A stretch of 64,000 nt of DNA from Geminicoccaceae bacterium SCSIO 64248 (GTDB lineage Bacteria > Pseudomonadota > Alphaproteobacteria > Geminicoccales > Geminicoccaceae), in assembly GCA_029814805.1 (NCBI GenBank), contig CP122394.1, forward strand, positions 124,001 to 188,000. Direction: 5' to 3'. Within the stretch, counting starts at the first letter, position 1. The number at the start of each line of letters is the position of its first letter. Below are positions 1 to 8,716 of this stretch, one piece after another. The notes beneath the pieces were generated by a model. It was not told the origin of the DNA. It did not search any database and worked only from the letters and a program-made list of their open reading frames with translations. A program made the position numbers and the translations under genes.

Positions 1-304
1 TGAAATTTCGCGGGGGCTCTAAATCCACCGTCCGCTTAAGTCAGCCCCAGGAGAGGGAGCCAAAGAGAGCCAGGACAACCATGCTGGGAAGGCCAGCAAT
101 GAAGATGAGGCGCCGCTTCCGCGTGCGCAATATGACTTCACCTTTGCCTTACATCTGTCGCGGCATAGTCAGTCTGTGCAGGAGTTCGATCAGCGTCAGC
201 ATCTTCTCTTCCAAATGCTTATTGGGACGTCGTTACGCGTAACTCCTGGACGCGCCCGCTGCGGACCAAGAGGAAGCCCGCCTCACAGGCCCGCGTTGGA
301 CGCC
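1..304. other. Left edge, no assignable gene
   Basis: No convincing gene is seen here. On the minus strand, positions 130 to 41 could encode a 29-residue peptide from a TTG start: a basic N-terminus (LRTRKRRLIF) followed by a hydrophobic stretch (IAGLPSMVVLALFG) and a stop. That is the shape of a tiny single-pass membrane protein, but a TTG start without a strong ribosome site and without homology evidence is weak support. The rest looks like intergenic sequence downstream of the PfpI-like gene. Confidence 0.2.
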
Positions 305-847
305 TCAAGCAGCAAACAGTACCATCATCTGCTCGATGAAGGCCGGCAGGTCATCGGGCTTGCGTGATGTGACCAGACGTCCGTCGCACACGCAGACCTC
401 GTCGCGCCAGAGGGCGCCCGCGTTGCGCAGATCGGTCTGCAGCGACGGCCACGAGGTCATTCGCTTGCCCTTGACCCCGCCCGCTTCGATCAGCGTCCAG
501 GGCCCATGGCAGATGGCGGCAATCGGCTTATCACCATCAACGAACGCCTTCACGAAGGCAACTGCCCCCGGATGCATCCGCAGCTTGTCCGGATTGGTCG
601 TGCCGCCCGGCAAAAGCAGCGCGTCGAATCCATCCGGCCGAGCGGCCATCAGTTCGAGGTCCACCGGAAATTGGTCCGCCATTTCGACATCAGCAGTCAT
701 CGCCTGGATCCGACCGGACTTCGGGGCGACCAGCGAAACATCGGCTCCAGCACCCTTCAGCGCCTTGATCGGCTCCGTCAGTTCAACTTGCTCCACCCCA
801 TCCGTGGCAAGAACGGCCACCTTGCGGCCTTGCAGACTCACAGCCAT
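305..847 (-). CDS. DJ-1/PfpI family type 1 glutamine amidotransferase-like protein
   Basis: This 180-residue protein has the whole DJ-1/PfpI fold. Its nucleophile elbow is visible as AICHGPW near residue 113, with Cys and His adjacent, and an acidic residue near residue 17 (DGVEQVELTEP) fits the conserved Glu. The family includes YhbO and PfpI: cytosolic stress proteins variously reported as proteases, glyoxalases or deglycases, so the exact reaction cannot be set from sequence. Length is normal. An AGGAGAAGG ribosome site sits just before the ATG at 847. The gene stands alone, beside a cation antiporter on the same strand, and fits the stress-related content of the first 5 kb. Family is confident; biochemical role is not. 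Confidence 0.9.
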   Translation of the reverse strand: MAVSLQGRKVAVLATDGVEQVELTEPIKALKGAGADVSLVAPKSGRIQAMTADVEMADQFPVDLELMAARPDGFDALLLPGGTTNPDKLRMHPGAVAFVKAFVDGDKPIAAICHGPWTLIEAGGVKGKRMTSWPSLQTDLRNAGALWRDEVCVCDGRLVTSRKPDDLPAFIEQMMVLFAA

Positions 848-927
848 AACCTTCTCCTATTGTCATTCAACAGAGACGAAGCACCTTCTGGAACCAGCCA
901 GACGCGACGGTGCTTGTCGGGATGACG

Positions 928-2232
928 TCAGCGCGGTCGGGTGTCGGCATCATTGCAGGGCCGACACGACCCCTTCCCCTCCGATATACGTCGCCTATCA
1001 AATCGATCCATAATCGGGGTCACGGTCAGTCCATGCAGCAGGATCGAGAACAACACGACGAGACCGACGATTGCCCACAGACGCTCGGCGCCCTCAACCT
1101 CCATGTGGTTCAGCCCATAGGCCAGGTAGTAGAGGGAACCGACGCCACGAATGCCGAAAAAGGCGAGCGTCAGCCTCTCGCTCCAAACGGCGTGCGATCC
1201 GATGAGGCCAACACATCCGGTCAATGGCCGGACGACCAGCAAAATTGCGATCGCCAGGCCTATGTCCGTCCAATCGAGAGGCTCCAGGAGCCCGTTCACG
1301 AGGGCTCCGCCGAACAGTAGGAGCAGGACCATCATGGCCAGCCGCTCGACCTGCTCGGTGACATCATGCATCTCCTGATGGAAATCGTGATCCCGATGAG
1401 CGTGGCGCAGCGTAAGCGCCGTCACGAATACGGCGAGGAAGCCGTAGCACTGGATGAGCTCGGTCAGGCCATACGAAACAAAGGTGGCGGCAAGCGCCGT
1501 AAGCCCGTCTTCCGTTCGAGCAAGCTTGGTTTTTGCAGGGACCTGGAACGTCAGCCACCCGAACGCGCGTCCCACCAGCCAGCCGCCCGCAACGCCGGCG
1601 CCGATCTCCCAGAGAACACTGTGCAGGATCCAGTCGAGCATCCAAGGTTTGCCGGTCGCCGCCGACAGACCTAAGGCAATGGCGAGATTGACGAAGGGAA
1701 AAGCCAACCCGTCGTTCAGCCCTGCCTCGGACGTGAGGCCGAAGCGGACCTCGTCCTCCTCACCGGACTTCGGTGGCCCGACTTGGACGTCGGCGGCAAG
1801 GACAGGATCTGTGGGTGCCAGGCTTGCGCCGAGGAGCAGGGCCGCGATCCAGGGCAGCCCAATTATCCATGCACTTAGGATAGCGATACTGAAGATGGTC
1901 AACGGCATGGTGACGATGAGAAGGCGCCACGTCACCGCCCAGCGCTGCCAGCTGAATGGCCGGTCGAGCTTGAGGCCGGCCCCCATGAGCGCGATGATCA
2001 CGACGAACTCCGTAAAGCGCTCGCTGAACTCCGGATAGAGCAACGGCAGCGGTCGCAACGTCACCTGTGGGATCAGGAACACCGCCACCCCGAGGACAAT
2101 GCATACGATCGGAAGCGAGAGCGGCAAGCGTTTGAGCGCCAGTGGCAGCCACGCGACCAGGGCGATCAGGAAACCGGCCGCGGTGAGCGCCACGATATAG
2201 GGGTCGACGGACCAATCATCGAATTCGGACAT
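928..2232 (-). CDS. CPA1-type Na+(K+)/H+ antiporter
   Basis: This 434-residue, strongly hydrophobic protein has about a dozen predicted membrane helices and the organisation of the sodium/hydrogen exchanger (NhaP/CPA1) family. The signature around residues 135-175 carries the ion-binding acidic residues: ASLAPTDPVLAADV, then SEAGLNDGLAFPFVNLAI, which match the conserved TDP and ND motifs of CPA exchangers. It should swap cytoplasmic Na+ or K+ for protons across the inner membrane, helping pH and salt homeostasis. No C-terminal regulatory domain is present; the last 25 residues are hydrophilic and basic. It is on the same strand as the PfpI-like gene, 80 bases away, and may be co-transcribed. 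Ion selectivity cannot be read from sequence. Confidence 0.9.
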   Translation of the reverse strand: MSEFDDWSVDPYIVALTAAGFLIALVAWLPLALKRLPLSLPIVCIVLGVAVFLIPQVTLRPLPLLYPEFSERFTEFVVIIALMGAGLKLDRPFSWQRWAVTWRLLIVTMPLTIFSIAILSAWIIGLPWIAALLLGASLAPTDPVLAADVQVGPPKSGEEDEVRFGLTSEAGLNDGLAFPFVNLAIALGLSAATGKPWMLDWILHSVLWEIGAGVAGGWLVGRAFGWLTFQVPAKTKLARTEDGLTALAATFVSYGLTELIQCYGFLAVFVTALTLRHAHRDHDFHQEMHDVTEQVERLAMMVLLLLFGGALVNGLLEPLDWTDIGLAIAILLVVRPLTGCVGLIGSHAVWSERLTLAFFGIRGVGSLYYLAYGLNHMEVEGAERLWAIVGLVVLFSILLHGLTVTPIMDRFDRRRISEGKGSCRPCNDADTRPR

Positions 2233-2476
2233 GCCTTATAAACCGTCGAGAAGCCAAACCTGATCCCGACCGGATTCTCATGTGGCGGGGCCAAATCCTA
2301 CAGAATCAAATCGGCACGATGCGGAGGCGTATCGTTTGAGCACGATCCTTGCTGCGCATAGCGATTGCTAGGAACTTAAGAGGCTCTCTGTCGCTTATCG
2401 AAGCGACGCCTAATATTGCAGCGGTGAAATCTACGAGACTTCTAGAGATTAAATCGCGGGTGGGTTGAGGTTTTTC

Positions 2477-3649
2477 ATGAAGGCACTTTGCTGGCACGGC
2501 AAGGGCGACATTCGCTGCGATACGGTTCCCGATCCGACGATTGAGGATGAGCGCGACGTCATCCTCAAGGTCAGTAGTTGCGCGATCTGCGGCTCCGACC
2601 TGCACCTGATGGACGGCCACATGCCGGGCATGAAGAGCGGAGACGTTCTGGGCCACGAGTTCATGGGAGAGGTTGTCGAGGTTGGCTCACCGAACCATCG
2701 CTACAGGAAGGGTGACCGCTTGGTCGTTCCCTTCAACATCAACTGCGGCGAGTGCCGCCAGTGCAAGATGGGCAATTGGGCCTCGTGCCAACGCTCGAAT
2801 CGTAATGGTGAGATGGCGGCTGAGCAGTTTGGCTATCCTACGGCCGGCCTGTTCGGCTACTCGCACCTGACCGGCGGCTACGCCGGTGGGCAGGCGGAAT
2901 ATGTCCGGGTGCCCATGGCCGATGTCGGGCCGATGCAAGTGCCTGATGGCATGAGCGACGAGCAAGCGCTTTTCCTCAGCGACATCCTCCCGACCGGCTG
3001 GCAGGCTGTCGACTATTGCGACCTCAAGGGCGGCGAGACCGTTGCCATTTGGGGGGCTGGCCCGGTTGGGCTTTTCGCCATTGTCTCCGCGCGGATCAAG
3101 AACGCCGAGCGGATCATCGTTATCGAGGCGAACGGCGAACGAATCGAACTCGCACGCAGAGCCGGTGCGACCGATGTAATCAATCATACGGAAGAGGATG
3201 TCCTTGCGCGCATCAAGGACATCACCAAGGGCGAAGGGCCCGATGCCGTGATCGACTGTGTCGGGATGGAAGCGACCCCCGGGCACGGCATGCTGGGTGT
3301 GCTCGGAACGGTCCAGGAGAAGCTTACCAGTACGCAACGACCCTACGCCCTGGAACAGATGATCCAGGCGGTACGGCCGAGCGGGATCGCCTCCGTGCCG
3401 GGCGTCTATGCGGGTCCTGTTCCGATCAATATGGCGGCGGTTGTCCAAAAGGGCCTGACAATCCGCAGCGGCCAGACTCACGTCAAACGCTACCTCGAGC
3501 CACTCGCTAGGCTGATCCAAGAGAGCAGGCTTGATCCGACCTTCCTGATCACGCACCGCAGTGGGGAGCTCGCCGAAGGACCGGCCCTCTACAAGGCGTT
3601 TCGCGACAAGACGGACGGATGCGTCAAAGTTGTTTTCCATTTGGCGTGA
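2477..3649 (+). CDS. Zinc-dependent alcohol/formaldehyde dehydrogenase family protein
   Basis: A 390-residue medium-chain dehydrogenase. Catalytic zinc ligands are visible in CAICGSDLHL (about residue 35) and GHEFMGEV (about 60). The structural zinc lobe has four cysteines in CGECRQCKMGNWASC, and the Rossmann loop is GAGPVGLF. The long linker and the NCGECRQC pattern resemble glutathione-independent formaldehyde dehydrogenase-like enzymes, so oxidation of a small alcohol or aldehyde with NAD is likely; the substrate is unknown. I chose ATG 2477 over an in-frame TTG 12 bases upstream because GAGG at 2467-2470 gives a 6-base spacer. A GGAAC element lies about 100 bases upstream (see findings). 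The gene stands alone. Confidence 0.88.
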   Translation: MKALCWHGKGDIRCDTVPDPTIEDERDVILKVSSCAICGSDLHLMDGHMPGMKSGDVLGHEFMGEVVEVGSPNHRYRKGDRLVVPFNINCGECRQCKMGNWASCQRSNRNGEMAAEQFGYPTAGLFGYSHLTGGYAGGQAEYVRVPMADVGPMQVPDGMSDEQALFLSDILPTGWQAVDYCDLKGGETVAIWGAGPVGLFAIVSARIKNAERIIVIEANGERIELARRAGATDVINHTEEDVLARIKDITKGEGPDAVIDCVGMEATPGHGMLGVLGTVQEKLTSTQRPYALEQMIQAVRPSGIASVPGVYAGPVPINMAAVVQKGLTIRSGQTHVKRYLEPLARLIQESRLDPTFLITHRSGELAEGPALYKAFRDKTDGCVKVVFHLA

Positions 3650-3775
3650 CAGACTTCGGTCGCATGGTGAAATGAGTTGCGAGCCATAGGACCGTTTTGC
3701 AGATTGTCTTAAACGTCGTGACGTTGGCCCCAGATTCTATCCCGTTTTGAATTTGGTTCCGGCGTAGGTTGTGAC

Positions 3776-4440
3776 GTGCCGGGCGGGAGGAGCGACGGTC
3801 GCTGGCGCGGAACCTGTGGCATAGTGCAACGCATGCGACCGTCGCCGATTGAAGGTGGTGGCGACCTCGGCCGGTGTCTGTCAGGAGATTTGCGAGTGCG
3901 GCCGCGCGGTGTCGTAGTTGGCACGCCACAGGGCGATGGCCACGTGCGCCTGAGCCAGCGAGATAATCAGCGTCTCGTTGAGCAGTTCGTCGCGCAGTCG
4001 GCCATCAAAGCTCTCGATGAAGCCATTCTGAATCGGCTTGCCAGGCGCAATGTAAAGCCATTCGACGCGGTTGTGGTCCACCCAGGTGAGGCTTGCGGAC
4101 TCGCGGCCATTGTTGCTGACGATCATCCTCGGACGAGCCCTCTCGGCGACAAGCCTGTCCAGCTCCCGATCAACCCCGCATGCCCGAGCGTGATGTATCG
4201 ACCACCAGCGCCGAGCACTCCCACGTGCAGTCGTCGACGACGACAAGGATGCGGAAGCGTCGTCCGTCGGTGAGCCAATCCGGTACGAAGTCCAGCGACT
4301 AGCGTTCGTCGGGACGTAGCGGCACCAGCATCGGTGTACGGGTCTCGATCGCCCGCTTGCGGCAGGCGCAATGACGCGTTTGGTCCTTGTGACTGAAGCC
4401 CACGGTAGCAAGCCACTTCGAGGTGCTCTACATTTGCTCC
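3776..4440 (-). pseudogene. IS3-family transposase (OrfB) remnant, frameshifted
   Basis: On the minus strand, in more than one frame, this stretch carries pieces of an IS3-family DDE transposase OrfB. Visible blocks are [20 protein letters not shown] then [13 protein letters not shown] (first Asp region), [10 protein letters not shown] (where the second catalytic Asp of the usual SDNG/TDNG is now Asn), [20 protein letters not shown] (with the catalytic Glu) and ELLNETLI. The frame changes near 4180, and the usual end-region words continue to about 3776 in another frame. The second Asp is lost and the frame is broken, so it cannot be active. It abuts the 3' end of the manganese catalase gene. 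No clean terminal repeats were found. Confidence 0.75.
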
Positions 4441-5285
4441 GATTGAGCGCCGCTGTCCGGCCGCGCCGGGCCGAGGATCGGCTCGTCACCCAGAGGCTCG
4501 TTTTGGCTCACCCGAAACGCCCCCTTACCATCGATGGATGGGCCCTCAGTCCAACGGCCTGCCGCCGGTGGCATCCCATTCCTCTCGGTAGCGAGGTAGA
4601 CGTAACTGTACTCGGACTTTTCCTGCGTCTGATCAAAGCTGTTTGGGATCGGCAGAGCCGCCGTACCGCCCAATTCCTCGATCGCTGCCAGCCATTGCTG
4701 TTGGTGCATGGTGTCGCGGGCGATCAGGAAGCTCAGCATGTCCTTCATGCCAGGATCCTTGGTCGCGTTGTACAGGCGAACTGCGAGCAGCCGGCCCGTC
4801 GATTCCGCGGTTACGTTGGCAAACATGTCGGCCGCAAGATTGCCGCTAGCATAGACGTGCGAGCAATCGAATGGAACACCGTCTGCGTTGGCCGGATAGG
4901 CCGCCAAGCCGGTGGACAGCAAATGCCGCTGCAACATGCCTTCGAGGACATGACGCGGACGCTCGCCGCCCATCACAGCATTGACAACCGGGCTCGCTGA
5001 CGCGGAAGTCTCCCGAAGACTGGCGGGCGCTTCTTCGAGATTTAATGCGACTGCCGTCGCCAGCATCTCAATATGCCCGAGCTCTTCCGTCGCGGTATGC
5101 AGTAGCATGTCGCGATATTTGGTATCCGGACCGCGAGCGCCCCAGGCCTGAAAAAAATACTGCAGGCACACGCGGATCTCGCCCTCAATGCCACCGATTG
5201 CCTGTTGCAGCTGACGGGCGAACAGCGGGTCGGGTGTCCCGACGCGCACGGGATACTGTAAGCGCTTGTCGTGGTAATACATCAT
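4428..5285 (-). CDS. Manganese (non-haem) catalase
   Basis: This 285-residue protein is a dimanganese catalase of the ferritin-like superfamily, which turns hydrogen peroxide into water and oxygen in the cytosol. The N-terminus [13 protein letters not shown] is family-typical. Metal-ligand positions are visible: a Glu in [16 protein letters not shown] (about residue 35), [16 protein letters not shown] (about 68-80), [14 protein letters not shown] (about 150) and [10 protein letters not shown] (about 190). Length is normal. GAAGGAAAC precedes the ATG at 5285. The C-terminal tail overlaps the edge of an IS3 remnant, so the last residues may not be the ancestral ones, but all catalytic parts lie upstream. 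It is monocistronic in this arrangement and belongs with the stress genes of this region. Confidence 0.93.
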   Translation of the reverse strand: MMYYHDKRLQYPVRVGTPDPLFARQLQQAIGGIEGEIRVCLQYFFQAWGARGPDTKYRDMLLHTATEELGHIEMLATAVALNLEEAPASLRETSASASPVVNAVMGGERPRHVLEGMLQRHLLSTGLAAYPANADGVPFDCSHVYASGNLAADMFANVTAESTGRLLAVRLYNATKDPGMKDMLSFLIARDTMHQQQWLAAIEELGGTAALPIPNSFDQTQEKSEYSYVYLATERNGMPPAAGRWTEGPSIDGKGAFRVSQNEPLGDEPILGPARPDSGAQSEQM

Positions 5286-5739
5286 GTTTCCTTCAGGGCA
5301 TGAAATGGGCGGATCTAGCGGTTTTTAAAATCAATCGCCTGTGCACACTCAAACCCGCCCGCCTGCTTCCGAGTTCCGTAATGCCATGAACAATCATGAT
5401 GGGCGGTCAACAAACATCAATGAATGTGCTAACCAGAATTTTCACATTGATCAGAGTAATAATCTTTCCGAGACGGAAGGCACATGTTCTATGAGCTTCA
5501 GTCACGCATGGTTGCCACATGGCTCTCCTGCCGTCGTTGAGCTCGCTTGCCGACGGATGCGACAATTCGATACGCTGTGGCATGTGTGCTGCCGATACAG
5601 GCCCCGCCCACGGTCGATCGGCACGGAAAGTATGGCATCGCACCTCTTGTGCCGTCGCGGATTCACGTCCGGTTCTTCCCGATGTCATCAGATCCGTGAC
5701 GATTTTCGACCGCGGATTCTTCTCGAGCACTCAGATGGG
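5286..5739. other. Intergenic region between Mn catalase and the glycan operon
   Basis: No supported gene. Bases 5290-5480 are notably richer in A and T than the surroundings and should hold the promoter of the manganese catalase, which is transcribed leftward. The remainder lies just downstream of the methyltransferase stop. A minus-strand open frame of 107 codons (5407-5730) has no recognisable domain and atypical composition, and I do not call it. No clear terminator hairpin was found after the methyltransferase. Confidence 0.4.
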
Positions 5740-6516
5740 CTACGCTTGGTGCACAACGGGAGGCCGCTCGACGGCCCAGGAGCGCTCGCCATGCCGGCAC
5801 AAATAGACGTCGTCGGACGCTTGGCTCTCGATGACAAAGCCTGAGCTGCGCAGCATGGCTTCCATGCCGGTGCGATTGGGAATCCACCAATTGGTTGGAT
5901 CGTCGGCAAAACGGTGCTCGACGAAGCATAGCCGCGGGAACGCTGGCGCGTCGAACGGCTCACTTGTGTCGAACGGATAGTTCTCCGCGACCGGCGAGTG
6001 CGCCTCGATTCCGCGCAGCATGGACTGGACAATCAGGCGGTCGCCGACGGCGTGCTCGTGCAGCAGGTCAAGGGCGAGCAGCGGATGACGCAGGTGATAG
6101 AGCACACCCATGAACAGCACGAGATCGAACCGCCGGGCGAGACTGCCCACCTCGTAGACCGACATGCGGCGCAGGTCGATCGTCAGCCCCATCGTTTCCG
6201 CAGCGAGTTGAGCTTGCGCAAGATAGCGGTCATCACTGTCGATTGCGACGACATGGGAGGCGCCGCGCCGCTTCATCTCAAGTGCGTAGAATCCTGCGTT
6301 GCAGCCAATATCGAGTACGGCGGCGCCGGCAAGATCATCCGGAACAAGGTGCTTGAAGCTGTCCCATTTGAAGCGAGGATAGTCGCCGAGGAAGTGAGCC
6401 GGCGCAGTCGATACACCGTCCAGAACCATGTTGTGGAACCACGGACCGAGAGCGCGAATCCGCTTCTCCAGGCTCCAGGGCGCTTCGCTTGAACGGATGA
6501 AAGCCTGCCCTGTCAT
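5740..6516 (-). CDS. SAM-dependent methyltransferase, last gene of the glycan operon
   Basis: A 258-residue class I methyltransferase. The SAM-binding glycine motif is VLDIGCNAGFYALEMKRRGA (about residues 60-80), followed by the acidic ribose-binding VAIDSDDRYL and the DLVLFMGVLYHLRHPLLAL block. This layout resembles the CmoB/mo5U34-methyltransferase branch, but the operon context suggests modification of a sugar or glycan rather than tRNA. From memory, this resembles the TIGR04290 group of methyltransferases, which travel with a B12-type radical SAM gene; that is unverified. I chose ATG 6516, not the upstream in-frame ATG at 6615, because it makes a 4-base ATGA overlap with the preceding epimerase stop, as at most other junctions of this operon. 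Confidence 0.85.
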   Translation of the reverse strand: MTGQAFIRSSEAPWSLEKRIRALGPWFHNMVLDGVSTAPAHFLGDYPRFKWDSFKHLVPDDLAGAAVLDIGCNAGFYALEMKRRGASHVVAIDSDDRYLAQAQLAAETMGLTIDLRRMSVYEVGSLARRFDLVLFMGVLYHLRHPLLALDLLHEHAVGDRLIVQSMLRGIEAHSPVAENYPFDTSEPFDAPAFPRLCFVEHRFADDPTNWWIPNRTGMEAMLRSSGFVIESQASDDVYLCRHGERSWAVERPPVVHQA

Positions 6517-7607
6517 GGCCGCGCTGTCGCCAGCAGGCCGGTGTCCGCGGCGCTGCCCCGCGTTGTCTGGGTGGAGGCGTGCGCTGCGTTCGCAAGATCC
6601 CTCGACGCGAACCAATCGATTGTGGCGGCGAGACCCCGTCGCAAGCTTCGCCGGGGCTGCCAGTTCAGGAGCTGCTTGGCACGGCTGATATCAGGGCGGC
6701 GGCGCATCGGATCGTCGACCGGGCGAGGACGATAGTCGATGGAGGCACGCGTGCCGACGAGGTCCAGGATCAGCGTCGCCAGCGCGTTGATCGACACCTC
6801 ATTTGGATTGCCGAGGTTGATCGGCGCGTTCGGATTGCGAGGCAGGGCCATCAGCGCCATCAGCCCGTCGATCAGATCGCTGACATAGCAAAACGAACGC
6901 GTCTGCTTGCCGTCGCCGTAGATCGTGAGCGGCTGCCGTTCAAGCGCCTGGCCAATCAGGTTGGAGACGATGCGGCCGTCGTCGCGCCGCATGCGCGGAC
7001 CATAGGTGTTGAAGATGCGCGCGACGCGTGCATCCGCGCGGCCGAGCCGGAGATAGTCGAAGCAGAGAGTCTCGGCGGCACGCTTGCCCTCGTCGTAGCA
7101 GGCCCTCGGCCCGGTCGGATTGACGTGGCCCCAGTAGTCCTCGTTCTGCGGGTGCACTTCCGGATCGCCGTAGATCTCACTGGTCGAGGCCTGGACCAGG
7201 ACGGCGTCGCAACGCTCCGCGAGATCGAGCAGGTTGCGCGTGCCGATCACGCTGGTCATCAGCGTGTGGACCGGATCGGCCTGGTAGCGCGGCGGCGAAG
7301 CGGCGCAGGCGAGGTTGAAGATCCCATCGACGGTGAGCGAGGCCGGCAAGGCATCGCCCACGTCCTGCTCGATCATCTCGAAGCGGTCGCTGCCGGCCAG
7401 CCGCTCCACATTCACGCTCGATCCGGTCTGGAAATTGTCGAGGCAAAAGACGGCGTTTCCCAGCCTGAGCAAATGCTCGCACAGATGGGATCCCAGGAAG
7501 CCGGCGCCGCCGGTCACCAGGATCCGCCTCGTGCTCGTCGACCCGTTGATGCGCGTCGTTCCCATACGTTCAGCGCTCCAGATCCATGTGCGTCTAGCCT
7601 CCGTCAT
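6513..7607 (-). CDS. NAD-dependent epimerase/dehydratase, UDP-glucuronate decarboxylase-like
   Basis: A 364-residue extended short-chain dehydrogenase. The NAD-binding motif is GGAGFLGSHL near residue 25, the catalytic Ser/Thr region is STSEIYGD and the active-site YxxxK is YDEGKR. The blocks VARIFNTYGPRM, GDGKQTRSFCYVSDLIDG and INLGNPNE are typical of UDP-xylose synthases (UDP-glucuronate decarboxylases), so a UDP-pentose for the neighbouring glycosyltransferases is the likely product. The last 30 residues are a low-complexity Ala/Thr tail beyond the usual family end. Start 7607 gives a 4-base overlap with the upstream glycosyltransferase; an in-frame ATG at 7565 is the alternative. Substrate is inferred from family resemblance only. 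Confidence 0.85.
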   Translation of the reverse strand: MTEARRTWIWSAERMGTTRINGSTSTRRILVTGGAGFLGSHLCEHLLRLGNAVFCLDNFQTGSSVNVERLAGSDRFEMIEQDVGDALPASLTVDGIFNLACAASPPRYQADPVHTLMTSVIGTRNLLDLAERCDAVLVQASTSEIYGDPEVHPQNEDYWGHVNPTGPRACYDEGKRAAETLCFDYLRLGRADARVARIFNTYGPRMRRDDGRIVSNLIGQALERQPLTIYGDGKQTRSFCYVSDLIDGLMALMALPRNPNAPINLGNPNEVSINALATLILDLVGTRASIDYRPRPVDDPMRRRPDISRAKQLLNWQPRRSLRRGLAATIDWFASRDLANAAHASTQTTRGSAADTGLLATARP

Positions 7608-8716
7608 GTAGGCGCCGGTTCCTGTCGGAGATTTGGTACGGATGCCACCAACTCGCGCGCGCGGGCGAGCCCTGTGTGCGACCTCAGCACCCGCGCGCGC
7701 GCCTTTGCGGCGATCGAGAAACGCAGTTGCGCACCGATGCCGGTCAGAATGCGTACGACGTCTTCGGCCGAACCCGCGGGCAGGATCGTCTCGTCCAGCG
7801 GGAACAGCTCGCCCAGGCCAGGCCACCAGTCGCTGATCACCGGCGTCCCGCAGGCGGCGGCCTCGAAGAGACGCACGCTCGGTGACCATCCAGCCGCCGC
7901 CATGTCGGCCCGAGTGATGTTCAGCGTGTAGCGCTGGCGCGAATAGAACGAGGCGTGCCGGTCTGGGGGAAGATGCTCGATCCGCTCGACGTTGTCCGGC
8001 CACGCCACCGTCTCGGGATAGCAGGGGCCGGCGACGACAAAACGTAGGCTTGGCAATCGACGCGCCGGCTCCAGCAACAGGCGTTCGAGCATCGGCTGGC
8101 GGTCGGGACTGTAAGTGCCGAGATAGCCAAGGTCCCACGCAAACGGCTCGTCCGTCGGGCGGTAGCGATCGTCCTGGACGGAGCAGTAGAGTGACAAGGC
8201 TCGTCGGGCACCGAACTCGTCCTCGAGTCGGTGGAGCGTCGGTCCGCCGGAAAACGAAAAGTAGGTGTCGAGCAGCGGGATCTGCCGCGCGGCCAGGTAG
8301 TCCTCCTCGCCTTGCCGGAGCCTCGCCAGCGTGATCGGCGTGTCGATGTCGTAGAACATGACCGGGCCGCGTGCGAGCTTCCGCACCGCATCGATGACCG
8401 CAATCCCGTCCGGGACGTAGGAACCGATCATGACGGCACGCGCGTCGGCAATCGAGCCGGCGAAGTGTTCGATCAGCTCTTCAATCCTGCCGTAGAAGAC
8501 GAGATCGCAGAAATCAGCTTGCGGCAAATCGCGATGCGACCGGTACCAAGGAGCATCGCGCTCCAGGAAAAGGACCCGCCGGCCCAGCCGATGAAGCCCG
8601 CGCAGAAGCGAGCGGTAGGTCGTCGCGTGGCCGTTGCCCCAAGAGGACGACAGGGACAGGCCAAGGACGACGAGGTCGTAGGGCTTGGCATCTCGGACAG
8701 AGGCGGAGACATTCAT
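7604..8716 (-). CDS. Glycosyltransferase (CgeB/GT4-like), paralogue 3
   Basis: A 370-residue GT-B type glycosyltransferase. The N-terminus has LSLSSSWGNGHATTYRSLLR, and the C-terminal half has GWSPSVRLFEAAACGTPVIS with an acidic residue in the donor-nucleotide site, as in CgeB-like and GT4-like enzymes. It probably adds a sugar to the operon's glycan at the cytoplasmic face of the inner membrane; donor and acceptor are unknown. It shares this two-block design with the next two genes upstream, so the three look like tandem paralogues. The start at 8716 overlaps the stop of the preceding gene by four bases (ATGA). No membrane segment or signal peptide is evident. Confidence 0.85.
   Translation of the reverse strand: MNVSASVRDAKPYDLVVLGLSLSSSWGNGHATTYRSLLRGLHRLGRRVLFLERDAPWYRSHRDLPQADFCDLVFYGRIEELIEHFAGSIADARAVMIGSYVPDGIAVIDAVRKLARGPVMFYDIDTPITLARLRQGEEDYLAARQIPLLDTYFSFSGGPTLHRLEDEFGARRALSLYCSVQDDRYRPTDEPFAWDLGYLGTYSPDRQPMLERLLLEPARRLPSLRFVVAGPCYPETVAWPDNVERIEHLPPDRHASFYSRQRYTLNITRADMAAAGWSPSVRLFEAAACGTPVISDWWPGLGELFPLDETILPAGSAEDVVRILTGIGAQLRFSIAAKARARVLRSHTGLARARELVASVPNLRQEPAPT

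Noticed and set aside
5407-5730. A 107-codon minus-strand open frame after the methyltransferase
   Set aside because: No recognisable domain, no overlap with the operon's last stop and atypical composition; kept as intergenic.
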